Of a DNA stretch of 64,000 bases, positions 11,601-25,980 are shown one piece after another. Source of the DNA: Littorina saxatilis (lineage: Eukaryota > Mollusca > Gastropoda > Littorinimorpha > Littorinidae). The stretch is taken from contig NC_090248.1 of assembly GCF_037325665.1 (NCBI RefSeq), positions 10,427,737 through 10,491,736 on the forward strand, read 5' to 3'. The notes beneath the pieces are model-generated. The model was not told the DNA's origin. It saw only the letters and a list, made by a program, of their open reading frames with translations, and made no database searches. The position numbers were made by a program, and so were the translations under genes. Positions within the stretch are counted from its first letter, which is position 1. Each line of letters begins with the position of its first letter.

Positions 11601-14600
11601 ATATAGAGAATACTACTTGGCTTGGAGAGAAAAATTAAGGTGAATATGATATAGAGAATACTACTTGGCTTGGAGAGAAAACTTAAAGTGAATATGATAT
11701 AGAGAATACTACTTGGCTTGGAGAGAAAACTTAAGGTGAATATGATATAGAGAATACTACTTGGCTTGGAGAGAAAACTTAAGGTGATTATGATAATTAT
11801 AGAGAATACTACTTGGCTTGGAGAGAACACTTAAGATGAATATGATAATTATAGAAAATACTACTTGGCTTGGAGAGAAAACTTAAGGTGAATATGATAT
11901 AGAGAATACTCCTTGGCTTGGAGAGAAAACGTAAGGTGAATATGATATAGAGAATACTACTTGGCTTGGAGAGAAAACTTAAGGTGAATATGATAATTAT
12001 AGAGAATACTACTTGGCTTGGAGAGAAAACTTAAGGTGAATATGATAATTATAGAGAATACTACTTGGCTTGGAGAGAAAACTTAAGGTGAATATGATAT
12101 AGAGAATACTACTTGGCTTGGAGAGAAAACTTAAGGTGAATATGATATAGAGAATACTACTTGGCTTGGAGAGAAAACTTAAGGTGAATATGATATAGAG
12201 AATACTACTTGGCTTGGAGAGAAAACTTAAGGTGAATATGATAATTATAGAGAATACTACTTGGCTGGAGAGAAAACTTAAGGTGAATAGGATAATTATA
12301 GAGAATACTACTTGGCTTGGAGAGAAAACTTAAGGTGAATATGATATAGAGAATACTACTTGGCTTGGAGAGAAAACTTAAGGTGAATATGATATAGAGA
12401 ATACTACTTGGCTTGGAGAGAAAACTTAAGGTGAATATGATATAGAGATGATATAGAGAATACTACTTGGCTTGCTATGTCATGTCAGATAAATTACACG
12501 AGGTGTTTTAACAAAAAAATTAAATGCGAGCAAAAGCGAGCGATTCCGGCCTTCATCCTGTTGTCTTTCATCCAATACACAAAGGGCAAGGTGAATAATA
12601 AATTGAGAATACTACATGGCTTGCTGTGTCATATTAAATTTACAAGACCTGTGTTTGTTCAATATTGAAATGCGAGCGAAAGCGAGCGATTCGATTCACC
12701 AAAGGCATCGTGCATGAGAAGGAGAGAAAACTTAAGGTGAATATGATATAGAGTATACTACTTGGCTTGGAGAGAAAACTTAAGGTGAATATGATATAGA
12801 GTATACTACTTGGCTTGGAGAGAAAACTTAAGGTGAATATGATATAGAGTATACTACTTGGCTTGTTACGTATATTATATCCAATTTACATGAGCTTGTT
12901 TTTGGTAAATATTGAAATCCGAGCGAAAGCGAGCGATTCGGTACACTGGGGCATCGTGTACAAAAAGGAGAGAAAACTAAAGGTGAATATGATATAGAGA
13001 ATACTACTTGGCTTGGAGAGAAAACTAAAGGTGAATATGATATAGAGAATACTACTTGGCTTGGAGAGAAAACTAAAGGTGAATATGATATAGAGAATAC
13101 TACTTGGCTTGTTACGTTATATTATGTCCAATTTACATGATCTTGTTTTTGGTAAATATTGAAATCCGAACGAAAGCGAGCGATTCGGTACACTAGGGCA
13201 TCGTGTACAAAAAGGAGAGAAAACTAAAGGTGAATATGATATAGAGAATACTACTTGGCTTGTTACGTTATATCAGATTTACACGAGGTGTATTTAAAAA
13301 ATATTGAAATGCGAGCAAAGGTGAGTGATTCGCTACACCACGAGAAGGAGATAAAACTTAATGTGAATATGATATAAAGTATCCTACATGGCTTGCTGTG
13401 TCATGTCAGATTTACACGAGGTGTTTTAAAACAATATTGAAATGCGAGCATAAGTGAGTGATTCCTGTTGGAACCCTATTCCTTCGCCCTGTTGTCCTGC
13501 ATCCAATACACCAAGGGCAGCGTGTACAAGACCGAGCGAAAACTCAAGGTGAATCATTATGGCCTGGGTTAATTTCATGCATCCAGTGATTTGTTTTGTA
13601 ATAACTTTAAGGTGAAATCATTATGGCCTTAATCCACAAAAACAAATACACTGCCAACGTTCCACAATTTAGATTTAAAAAAACAAGAAAGATGGCCTAG
13701 ATTAATTTAATGCATTCGGTGATTTTGTTTTATAACAGATCTAGTCTGTACAAATGATAGACATTGAAAGACTTATCTCCCGGTGTGAGTTGTGCAGCCA
13801 AAAACCCTGTTTATTTGAAATGTACACTTGTTGCTCCAATAGGATATAAAGTTGATTTCTCCTTTTGACCAAATTATGACAATATTTCACAGATCGAGAC
13901 AGTCAGTGTTTCTCCGAGACCGCGACAGTGGTCGAGCTGAACAATGACTGTTTGTGTTGTGTTTTTGTTTTGTTTTGTTTTTTCCTTCTTCTTCCTCTTC
14001 TTTTTCTTCTCTCTCATCTCTTCTCTGCCTCTTTGTTTTCTCTCTTTCTCTTTTTCTTCTCTCTTTTCTTTATGTATTTATTTTTTTATTTGTTTTATTC
14101 TCTTTTTGCTTGTCCCGACGCTTGTTCCTTCTCCCAGAATGCTCCCACGCCGCCCTGTCCCGGCACTCACTGCAACATCCACCCCTGAACTTCGTTCCAC
14201 CGCCAGACTTTGTCGAATCAATGAGCCCCCAGTGTTGGTCAGACACCTGGGCACCCTCACTAATTTTACAGACACTCCAGGGAAGGATGTCAGGCCGCTG
14301 CGACAGGCTACCCTCGGAAGATGACACTGCACTGCTGCTGAGTCACTTCGACGGTGTTCAGTATTGGTCCTGTTCCTGGCAAGGGACACAGGCACCGCTA
14401 CCTACTAAGCCCTCTACTTAGGACACTGACTGTTAAGTCGCGGAGCCAGACTGAGTGAGCGTCTCCTCAGAGAGCAGACCGCCACTGCGTCCTTCCGTCG
14501 ACCCCCCTGGAGCAGGCTTGCAGCGGGATGGCTGGAACAGGAACACCGGGACCAAGGTCACCATGAGAGCCCTGAGCAGGAAGGGTCACAAGAATCGAGA

Positions 14601-17600
14601 CAAGTTTTCATTCGTGAAGTGATCTGTGTGATCCCAGCCTTCCCATTGGAACTTTAGCACTTCCACTCTGGGTAGGAGCCGACCGAAGCTCGACCGAAGC
14701 TCGAAAAACCCACGCTCCCCTTATGGGATTCGAACCAGTCCGATGCGCTAACCACTGCGCCACGGGGGCCGGTGTGATGTGTTGTGTTGTGTTGTGTTGG
14801 GTTGTGTTGTGTTGTGTTGTGTAGTGTAGTTCATGCTCATTTTACAACAGTGAGTTAAACAAGAATGCCCTATTTCTGCACTTTAGTACTGAAGCGCTTA
14901 CAAAAAACCCAAAGTGTTGCAGCGAGCAATATCTGGGAAAAACAGAAGTTTGAAAATTAACGTTTGTGAGATAAACGATTTTCATGTAACTGAGCAGTAC
15001 ACTTTAACGTTGTCGGAGGTTTATTTTCGCGCTTACAAAGACAAATAGATTGGTCTTTTCTGATTTGCTATGTACAGGAGTCCATGAAGCTGATGGGACT
15101 GCTGCCTTCAGCGCACTGGGCGGCCTGGTTCTTCACCTGCATGATCTTCATGGTCATCACCATGGCAATCTACACGGTCTTTCTGGGGGTGTCTTTCAGT
15201 GACAACGGTCCTGCCATAGGAAACAGCGACATCACACTGTTCTTCGTGTTCATGCTTGTCTATGCCGTTGCCATCGTTACCTACTGTTTCATGATGAGCT
15301 CCGTGATCCAAAAAGGTCGGTGGATGGGTAGAAAGTTAAAGACCAACATCGCGGCCTCGACAGATTTAGCTCTGTTTTCTCGAGCCTGTAATACGTGTAC
15401 ATCCGGTGTCTAAATTTATTTCTGAGGTCTTCTACTACTACTAATAATAATCAGGGTATTTATAGGGTGCAAATCTTAAAATAGTTCTAAGCGCCTTACA
15501 ATCTTAAATATAATAATCTTAATAGCAGCAACAATACACAACATAAGCGCCTTAAATCAATCATAAATACAGTAATCTTAGTATAACAGCAACAATATAG
15601 CTCAGTTGGTAGCGCGCTGGATTTGTATTCAGTTGGCCGCTGTCAGCGTGAGTTCGATCCCAGGTTCGGCGGAAATTTATTTCACAGAGTCAACTTTGTG
15701 TGCAGACTCTCTTCGGTGTCCGAACCTCCCCCCGTGTACACTACATTGGGTGTGCACGTTAAAGATCCCACGATTGACAAAAGGGTCTTTCCTGGCAAAA
15801 TTGGTTAGGCACAGTTAATAATTGTCTACCTATACCCGTGTGACTTGGAATAATAGGCCGTGAAAGGTAAATATGCGCCGAAATGGCTGCAATCTACTGG
15901 CCGTATAAAATTTCATCTCACACGGCATCACTGCAGAGCGCCTAGAACTGTACCCACGGAATATGCGCGATATAAGACTCATTGATTGATTGATTGATTG
16001 ATTGAACAATACACATTAAAAACAAATAAACTTTAAATAAATGGAAACACAATCACGTACACACCCCCCGCGGGTTAGGGGGAGTCCCATATTGGTTGGG
16101 ACTAGAAAGAATTTACCCGATGCTACCCAGCATGTCGATCGTAAGAGGCGACTAACGGTTCTGTTTCTTCTCTTCTTTTGTCTTATTTCTGCCTTACCAG
16201 TCCTTTCACCTATATTTCCTTCCAAGAAAACTCTCCCTACTATTCCCTGCAGTTTTCCAATTCTTTTCTTGTTGTCTTATTTCTACCTGACTGGATCCAT
16301 CACCTTTATTTCACTTACCAAAAGTCTTCTTTTCCACATCCTTATTTCTCTGCACCCCGCATGTCGTATGAGGCGACTAACGGATTCTGTTTCTCCTTTT
16401 ACCCTTGTTAAGTGGTTCTTGTATAGAATATAGTCAATGTTTGTAAAGATTTTAGTCAAGCAGTATGTAAGAAATGTTTAGTCCTTTGTACTGGAAACTT
16501 GCATTCTCCCAGTAAGGTCATATATTGTACTACGTTGCAAGCCCCTGGAGCAATTTTTTGATTAGTGCTTTTGTGAACAAGAAACACTTAACAAGTGGCT
16601 CTATCCCATCTCCCCCCCCCCCCCTTTCCCCTATCCCATCTCCCCCCTTTCCCTCGTCGCGATATAACCTTCGTGGTTGAAAACGACGTTAAACACCAAA
16701 TAAAGAAAGAAAATCACGTACACAATACACAATTTAAATGAATCGATCGTTATCAAATGCAGTCTCAGATGTTCGCTACACATAATGATGGGACACTTTT
16801 CTACTACTATAGCAAGGCTTGGTCTTCTGGAGACGAATGTTCGGCTTTAAAACTCTGTTTCTGTTGTCTAAGCCTTGCTCACCGTGGCTTTTGCCGACAA
16901 CAGGTACATTGGAGAGAAACACGCACAATTTCACATAAAAGACAAACACAACCTAACAAACATATTGATCTATAAATGTACGAGTAAACATTCGTGCAAG
17001 AGTTCAGGATAGCGCAAATGTGGTGTATTGTTGCCTCTCTTGCGTTAAAAGTATTTCCATCTATCATTCATTGATACAATCCAAAACAAGTTTTAATTGT
17101 TGTTTTAATTCAACAAGTTATAATAAGCTGATGGTGGTGATCCTAACGTACTTGCACATGACAATTTCTTCTGGCGAGATGTTAACGCATATATGTCTAT
17201 TTGAGCCCGAATTCGACTTCGCGAAGACTTTTTAGCTAACATTCAGGGCCAAACCTTTTTGCAGCCAGCTGCGTAAAGTAGACTTTGCAAAGCACAAAGT
17301 ACAGTGAATGTAACGTTTTGTTTTGCAATAAATTAAACGTTCCAATAACCTACCATTCTTGTTTTTGTGTTCTGAATGTTGGTACTTTAGCAGTCTATAT
17401 GTTTTGGGGTTTTCCCCCATAATTTGAGATACCAATTCATTTGAGACGTTAAAGCAAGAAACCAAGCAACCAAATAATTATGTTATCTCTCTTATCCCCC
17501 CCCCCCCCCCCAGCCAACATCGCTGCGGTGGTGGGCGGTCTGGTGTACTTCGGGCTGTACATTCCCTACATCTTCCTCAACCAACACTACGAGACCACGA

Positions 17601-17869
17601 CGTACAGCGAAAAGATGGCCGTAGGACTGCTCTTCAACTCCGCCATGGCTCTGGGTATGAAGGTCATCGGACTCTACGTCGGAACCGGTGAGTATATATA
17701 ACGCTTCTGTGAAAACAAGAGAGGGGGGGTAGAGAGAGAGGAGGAGGGAGAGAGAGAGAATGCGAGAGATGGGGGAGAGAGAGAGAAACCGAGAGAGAGA
17801 GGGAGAGAGAGAGAGAGAGGGAGGGAGGGAGGGAGGGAGGGAGGGAGGGAGAGAGAGAGAGAGAGAGGG

Positions 17870-17918
<49 letters not shown>

Positions 17919-20900
17919 GGCTTAATCTTCAACCCATCCATGGCTCTAGGGATGAAGGTCATCGGTCTCTACGTCGGTACTGGTGAGTAACATTTCTGTG
18001 TAGGATGAGGTGTTTTGTTAAGAATAATGTTACTAGTGTATTCGAATGTTAATACTGTTGTAGTGTTTTGTCTGTCTTTTTGTTATATGCTTCACTACTG
18101 TAACTTCTCAAGTTGAATTCGATTTGATTTGACGGGCGCTGTGGCGGGGTGTTATTAGACGTCGGCCTCTTAATCGAAAGGTCGAGGGTTCGAATCCCGG
18201 CCGCGGCCGCCTGGTGGGTTAAGTGTGGAGATTTTTCCGATCTCCCAGGTCAATTTATGTGCAGACCTGCTAGTGGCTTATCCCCTTTCGTGTGAATACG
18301 CAAGCACAAGAACAAGTGCGCACGGAAAAGATCCTGTAATCCATGTCAGAGTTCGGTGGGTTATAGAAACACAAAAATACCCAACATGCTTCCTCCGAAA
18401 GCGGCGTATGGCTGCCTAAATGGCGGGGTAAAAACGGTCATACACGTAAAATTCCACTCGTGCAAAAACACGAGTGTACGTGGGAGTTTCAGCCCACGAA
18501 TGCAGAAGAAGAAGAAGAAGAAGAAGAAGAAGATTTGAATGATTTAGATTCTTTTCTCCCGAATTTTTGCTCTTCAGAAAAGTATCATGTATTGGAATTA
18601 TGGCTATGACCGATTCATTTTCTTGTCGAATAACGTACTTCCAGGCGAGGGAATCAGTTGGAGCAAAATAGCAGAACCCGCTATTCCTGACGACAACTTT
18701 AGCTTCCAGGATGTCCTGATTATGCTGTTGGTAGACTCGGCTATCCACCTTACTGTCACGTGGTACCTGGACAACGTCTGGCCCGGCGAATTTGGTGTAC
18801 CCAAACCATTTTATTTTCCCTTTACGGTAAGCCAAGAAAACAAAACACTTAATGAGATACGTGCCTCCAATTTAACAAAACATGTATTGCGTCAAAAGCG
18901 AAGTGTCATGAGCAGTGCAACATAAGAACACTACATTTCCCTCTCCCCAACCTGTTTCTGTTCAAATAGGCAACACCGACATTCTTTTCTCACCATCAGC
19001 TAGAAACCTTGGATTCACCCTTTCATCTGACATGACCCTTAACAAACATATATCTTTAGTCTGTAGAGCAGCTTATTTTGAGCTTCGTAAGATCAGCACC
19101 ATTCGCCACACACTCTCCTCTCAAACAACTAACACTCTTGTCTGTGCCTTTGTTCTTTCTAAACTTGACTACTGCAACTCTCTTCTCTCTGGCTGTCCTC
19201 TGTACCTCCTGCATAAACTACAAAAAGTCCAAAACTTGGCAGCACGCCTCATTCTCAAAGCACGAAAACGAGATCACGCAACACCACTTCTTCACACACT
19301 GCACTGGTTACCTATTCAAGCCCGCATTGACTACAAACTGTCTACCCTCTGCTTTAACTTCTTTTCTGGTTCGTCTCCTGCTTACTTCTCTGAACTCCTC
19401 ACCGTCTATTCTCCAGCAAGACAACTCCGTGCCTCTTCTGACTGTCGCATCCTTACCATTCCACACACCAAAACCAAAACATACGGACAACGCACTTTTA
19501 CTTTCTGCGCACCCACACAATGGAATTCTCTCCCCTTTCACATCCGCCACTCTCAGTCACCCCAAGCATTCAAACGAGCACCTCTTCAGGAAATACAACC
19601 CCTGATTTTGTTTTCTCAGTCCATCAGTAGGCTACATGTAGTGTTATTTGTTGTTTTAGTGATTTTTCACCACCTATTTTATTCATGTTTTTATTACTTA
19701 GTTAGTGGAAGAATCTTTTGTAATGTATGTTTGAAGGTGTATGCTTTTAATTAAGCGTTGTTGACTATGAATGTAGATGTAAATGCTTGTATAACTGTGT
19801 TTTAATTTTAGTGTTATTTGTTGTTTTAGTGATTTTTCACTACCTATTTTATTCATGTTTTTATTATTTAGTTAGTGGAAGAATCTTTTGTAATGTATCT
19901 TTGATGGTGTATGCTTTTAATTAAGCGTTGTTGACTATGAATGTAGATGTAAATGCTTGTATAACTGTGTTTTAATTTTAAATGTGTCAAGCGCAAAGAG
20001 CATAATTGTAAAGTTATGATGTTGCGCTATATAAATGCTCATTTATTATTATTATTATTATTATATGGTTCCTGTCGGACCAGCTTGAGACGACCTCATG
20101 TGCATGATATGCTAACGTGGGAGTGTTTGGGTTTTGTATGTCATGGGTGGTCTCTTTCACCTATGTAGGATAACAAGAAGTGTGTATATCCGCTTTGAAG
20201 TCTCAGGGAATGTTTCGTTTTGTCAATGAGTGAACGTTCCAATAAATGAAACCTAATAGCCGCTTTATACTTAAAGGCGGCTAAATAACCTTCCTTGGTT
20301 TTTCATTCTGTATTTATCAACAGAAAAGCTACTGGTGCGGACTGACGCCTCAATACAAGAACACCGGCCTTGCTCTCAATACAGACGACGAGCACTTTGA
20401 AAGTGAGCCCCAGGGACTGAAGGCTGGCATCAGTGTAGACAAGCTGAGAAAGGTAGGTTCTCTTCGCTTTTCTGTATCTCTATTTTTTAAACTTTCTGAG
20501 CTTGTTTTTAATCCAAACATATCATATCTATATGTTTATGGAATCAGGAACTGACAAAAAATAAGATGAAATTGTTTTAAAATCGATTTCGGAAAGTTAA
20601 TTTTAAATCATAATTTTCATATTTTTTACTTTCAGAGCTTGTTTTTAATCCGAATATAACATATTTATATGTGTTTGGAATCAAACAATGACGAAGAATA
20701 AGATGAAATTGTTTTTGGATCGTTTAATAAAATAATAAAAAAATTTAATTACTATTTTCTGATTTTCAATGACCAAACTCATTAATTAATGTCTAAGCCT
20801 ACACAGCAAAAATGCAGTACCAAAGTCCGGCCTTCGTCGAAGATTGCTTGGCCAAAATTTCAATCAATTTAATTGAAATATGAGGGTGTGACAGTGCCGC

Positions 20901-21046
20901 CTCAACTTTTACAAAAAAACAGATATGACGTCATCAAAGACATTAATCAAAAAAAGGAAAAAATATCTGGGGATATCATTCCCAGCAACTCTCATGTAAA
21001 GTTTCATGAAAATCGGTTAGTGGGGTTTACTCTGAATCGCTATACA

Positions 21047-21077
<31 letters not shown>

Positions 21078-21537
21078 GCATGCACACACACATACACCTA
21101 AAGTGTGGATGGTTACCTAAGAGGCGGCACTGGGTGTAGTGCCTTTCTAGTGCACTTGCACTACAACAGCACTGGGTGCAGTACTCGCTCCGGCATCGGA
21201 GAATTTTGCACTAAAAAATGCACAAAATTTGACCTATTTCGTCGCCTATAGAGGACGGAAAGAATGTCATTTTGAACATTGTTATGACATTCTTTCCGTC
21301 AAAAAAGTCAATTTAACGGTGTCAATTTAACCATAAGGCAACCATCCACACGTGTGGACGGAAAGAATGTCATTTTGAACATTGTTATGACATTCTTTCC
21401 GTCAAAAAAGTCAATTTAACGGTGTTAAATGAAGCGACCATCCACACAATTAGGTTGCCATCCAGAGTTTAGGTTGCCATCCACGTGTGGATGGTTGCCT
21501 TATGGTGATTTAGGCAACCAAACCTGTGGAAACATGG

Positions 21538-21587
<50 letters not shown>

Positions 21588-22470
21588 ACACCCACACAGA
21601 CACACACACGCACGACCCTCGTTTCGATTCCCCATCGATGTTAAAACATTTAGTCAAAACTTGACTAAATGTAAAAAAGAAAGAAAGAAAGAAAGGAAAA
21701 AAGAAGAACGAAAGAAAGAGGATAGGAAGCGAGAACGAAAGAAATTGAGACAGACAGGCAGACAGGCAGACAGACCGACAAACATGCTGGCAAGTAGGCA
21801 GGCAGACAGACAGATAGAAAGACAGAAGAAGAAATAAATAATTGGCTACATACGCTCGTATAACATATTACAAGAACCCAATAAAAGATATAATATCAGT
21901 CAACCTGTCATGTGTCACATTAGGAGTTTGGGAAGAACAAGGTGGCCGTCAACAACGTGTCCCTGAAGATGTACGAAGGGCAGATAACTGTCTTGTTGGG
22001 ACACAACGGTGCAGGGAAGACAACCACCATGTTCATGCTCACAGGTATACACTTCTACTTTTTCAGCGTTCGTGGGTTGAAACTCCCACGTGCAGTTTTT
22101 GTGTATTTTTGTTTGTTTATTTGTTTGTCTGTTTTTGATTTTCGATTCAAATCACTAATGGAGTTATAATGAGAGATTGCCAATAGCTGCACCATGTATC
22201 TTGCTCTAAGATATATAATTATTTTGAACTGCTTTTTACTGTGTTATTTGTTGTTTTAGTGATTTTTCACTACCTATTTTATTCATGTTTTTATTATTTA
22301 GTTAGTGGAAGAATCTTTTGTAATGTATCTTTGATGGTGTATGCTTTTAATTAAGCGTTGTTGACTATGAATGTAGATGTAAATGCTTGTATAACTGTGT
22401 TTTAATTTTAAATGTGTCAAGCGCAAAGAGCATAATTGTAAAGTTATGATGTTGCGCTATATAAATGCTC

Positions 22471-22516
<46 letters not shown>

Positions 22517-24957
22517 AAACAATTATTGTTCATAGAAATTAAATCTTTGACATTTTGAAATTTCAAGGATTCCTTCCACCCTCGTCCGGCACGGCAATCA
22601 TCAACGGTCTTGACATTCGCAGCGACATGGACACCATTCGACATGACCTTGGCCTTTGTCCTCAACACAACATTCTCTTCGATGCAATGACCGTTGAAGA
22701 GCACCTGGACTTCTTCGCAAGGGTCAGCACATGTTTTTTCTTCTTTTTCTTTGGTACTGTCATAACACCTGTTCCTTGTCTGGTGTGCTCTCACACCGCC
22801 CCGTCCCAGCATCCACTGCTCCATCCACCTGTGAATTTGGGTCAGCACATAGCTGCATATGATTTTGATCTCTTCGTACTCAACAGTTTTACAAGGTTCA
22901 GAGGACGTAAGAAAACAAAACACGTTTCTCTTCACTTTTCCAGCGTGCTCTTGACTTCTTCTCTGTTTGTTTTGCTTGTTTATTTTCTTCGCAGTGCAGA
23001 ACACGGTCCAGATGTAATAAAGCAATTATCCTACATACGTGTGAAATACCACTCATGTCATAACACTATCGTTCACTCCACAGTTCTTGTGAAGAGGTCG
23101 TGTCTGACAGGGACCTGATTTTACACTGCCCGTGATGCCGAGTCACCAAGACAAACGTCATTCTGGGAAGAATTTTAAGAACGTACACGTCACGATATGC
23201 TTTCTAGAGTGAAGACGTTTTGCTTTGAGGTCAAAGATTACAAGAGGCTTTCGAAGAGATACAGGTTCCATTTGAAGCGTCTTCAATTCGACTGAGGGAC
23301 GTTTGCAGCAAAAGACATGCAAGCACAGTATGCAGGATAAACAGAATACTACATGATTCGTTGTCTTTTTCAAATATTGAAAAGCTCGCTTTCGCTCGCA
23401 GTTTAATATTTAAGAACACCACTCGTGTAAAACTGGTATCACATAGGAAGCCATGTAATATTCTTTATATCCATCATGAAAAGATACTATATCCCATGAC
23501 CTCCCTTCTTTGTCTCTGTTACTTCAGTATGGGTATATATATATGTTGTATTTTTATAGCTCAATAAATACATCATGGACTCCAAAAAATATATGATAGT
23601 GCAGATTCCGATTTGGGCAAAGGACTACTTTCCTCCCGACCTTTGACCTCGCGCCGAACAATGTGACACATTTGTATGAAGTTCTAAAATCGTATTGCAC
23701 GGCTCAGAAAACCATATCAGTTGCACGCAAAAATGAATCTCAGAACTGATCTGATGTATGAGATGCAATAAGCAAAAGTTTCTTTCATTATGAAAGCAAT
23801 GCAGGTCGAAAAAAACGAACATTCAACTTACAAGATAACCAGATGCTAGCGAACCAAAACAAAAACACGAGTACCCTCCCCTTGCATCGTTAGCAGACGA
23901 CTTTTGAGAATCTGTCGGTAGTGTGTTTTGGTGTGCGCCTTCAGCTATCAAACATCGGCTGTTTCACGTGTTTTGCGAGCAAGTCTACTCTTTTGCCTGG
24001 CTCTGCAGTAAGTCCACATATTTTTCCGTAATCCAGTCATATTCCTTCAAAATGCAATCAATCGGCGGTGACAGACGTGTCGGTCGCGTTTTCCTCACAC
24101 CATACCAGTTTAAGTTCATCCATGCAAACACACTCGCAAAACAGTTTATCACGTAGATACATTTCAAATAGGGAGCAAATGGTTAAATCTAAACCTACAT
24201 ATTTGTTCCCTAAAATTTGCTTCTCTGTCAATAAGCCTAATTACACACGTTCGAGAAAAACAACGTGGAACCGATTCTGAATCGAGTAAGCCAAATGGGT
24301 CCCAAACCCGTTTCGCCCGTTCTGCCGACCTGAAACGCAAAACAAAAGAATTGTGCGCTTCAACTAAATTAATTTCTATTCGACTTCATTACTTTCTTGC
24401 AACTTATGAACCTTTACTTAAAGCTTTTAAATGGTCTGAAAGTAGTGTTACCGCGTACTTATCGATGCACTCATTCGTTTTATTTTTTCAGCGACGGTCA
24501 CTTAGTTTAAGGTTGCAAAAGGGCTAAGTCTCGCTGGCAACAGTTTTACCCTGCACAGATCGCAACAGTGCCGCTAGTAGTCTACACTTTGTGTTTGATG
24601 GTAGAATGGGATATACAGATTACAACACTCGTGGTTTTTTATATGGCTTGTATTTCAGTCAAGACCCAGCGGGAATATCAATCGAGAGCCACTCGCCAGA
24701 GGCTCGTGTCTCCCGATGATATTCATCCGCTGGGTCTTGACTGAAATACAAGCCATATAAAAAACCACTCGTGTTGTAACCTATACGTCCATCACGTGCC
24801 GTCGTTCCTTACTCGTCATTAATTTACCATCATGAAGAAGTCATCGACAGGCTGCCGATGAAGAATTTACCAAAACTGGTTTCTTTTGTGTTTTTTACAT
24901 TTGGTCACATTTTGACTTTATGTTTTAACATAGACGGGGAATCGGAACGAGGGTCAT

Positions 24958-25019
<62 letters not shown>

Positions 25020-25949
25020 GTGATTCTAAGAAAACTACTGGACCAATCTTCATGAAACTTCGCATGAGAGTTTCTGGGTATGATATCCTTAGACCTGGTT
25101 ATAATTTTTTGAATAGATGTCTTTGATGACGTCACATCCGGATTTTTTTCTGAAATTGAGGCGGCACTGCCATGCCCTAATTTTCCAACCAAATAGAATG
25201 AAATTTTGGTAAAGCAATGTTCGACGAAGTTCGGATTATGGTATTGCATTTCAGCGCGAAATCGTAAAAATTAAGTAATTAGTTTGCTCATTTAAAGTTG
25301 TAATTAAAATCGAATTTTCAGTAACAGATTAAACAATGAATGCATTGTATTCCTCATCTTCTCCTAAATTCAAAAATATATAGATATGTTATGTTTACTC
25401 TAGTAATGTGCTCAGAATTACAGAAATAGGTTCAACACTATACGGTCGCAATCTTCGCGGAGACGAGCGTGACGTCTTGGTCTTCGCGTATGACTAGCCA
25501 AGACTGTCTAAATGTAGTTTCGGTGATGATTGGTTTGTGGTGTTGATCTTTTATCCCAGCGAAGCTGGAGGTATCCCGTGAACGCTATACTGTAATCGAT
25601 TTGAGAAATGTGCATACCGAATAATACATGATAAAGAAGGATTCTTTGTGCCCGAAAATGGGCCACAGTTGGAGATGGAAGTTCACCAAAAATTGGGACC
25701 ATACTAACAAAAATACGGTGGGTAAAATTGGCGCCCCCATTTTTTGAGCAAACGCCACCCAAGGCCGCTTTGGACGGGTAGAAATTCCGTAGTTTCCAAG
25801 TCTATGGATAAAGCTCGCGTAAGAAGAATACGTCACGGTCGAAAGTCTTTGACGTCAATTAATGCATCATGACGTCATGCCTCCCTGTAGTCTTTCTCTC
25901 TCGCGCGGTGTGTGTGTTTGTGTTCATTTTGTGCACATGTGTTAGTGTT

Positions 25950-25980
<31 letters not shown>

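Larger units (their letters stand above)
20466..21674 (-). mobile_element. 0.85 kb dispersed repeat, copy A (truncated, with nested elements)
   Basis: Minus-oriented copy of the family described at 29585. It keeps the GATATGACGTCATCAAAGAC-like core, the CA microsatellite and the terminal palindrome (ATTTAGTCAAAACTTGACTAAAT region), but lacks the CGCGTAAGGCG end. It starts ~13 bp after the exon 7 donor. About 430 bp of nested hairpin elements (21100-21530) interrupt it. Confidence 0.8.

Noticed and set aside
9276-11830. Long minus-strand frames of 528 and 329 codons with a 16-residue repeat ([16 protein letters not shown])
   Set aside because: They are the complement of the 48-bp intronic satellite. 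Length divisible by three without stops keeps any such array open. There is no start context, no non-repeat domain, and the array lies inside an intron of the sense gene.
13466-13552. Possible alternative exon 3 ending [16 protein letters not shown] with a GTGAAT donor
   Set aside because: It has no acceptor at a matching place and lacks the first two thirds of the exon. It is better explained as a partial border duplication.
14702-14772. tRNA-like sequence (and others at 15600, 18140, 27125, 28980, 34270, 47640, 55010, 55190)
   Set aside because: All have A and B boxes but continue into conserved SINE bodies with simple-repeat tails, and the cloverleaf is incomplete. Treated as SINE heads, not tRNA genes.
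15316-15329. Other donors for exon 4 (15320 and 15328)
   Set aside because: 15320 gives the wrong phase. 15328 keeps phase but adds residues absent from the family. 15316 gives the conserved [10 protein letters not shown] junction.
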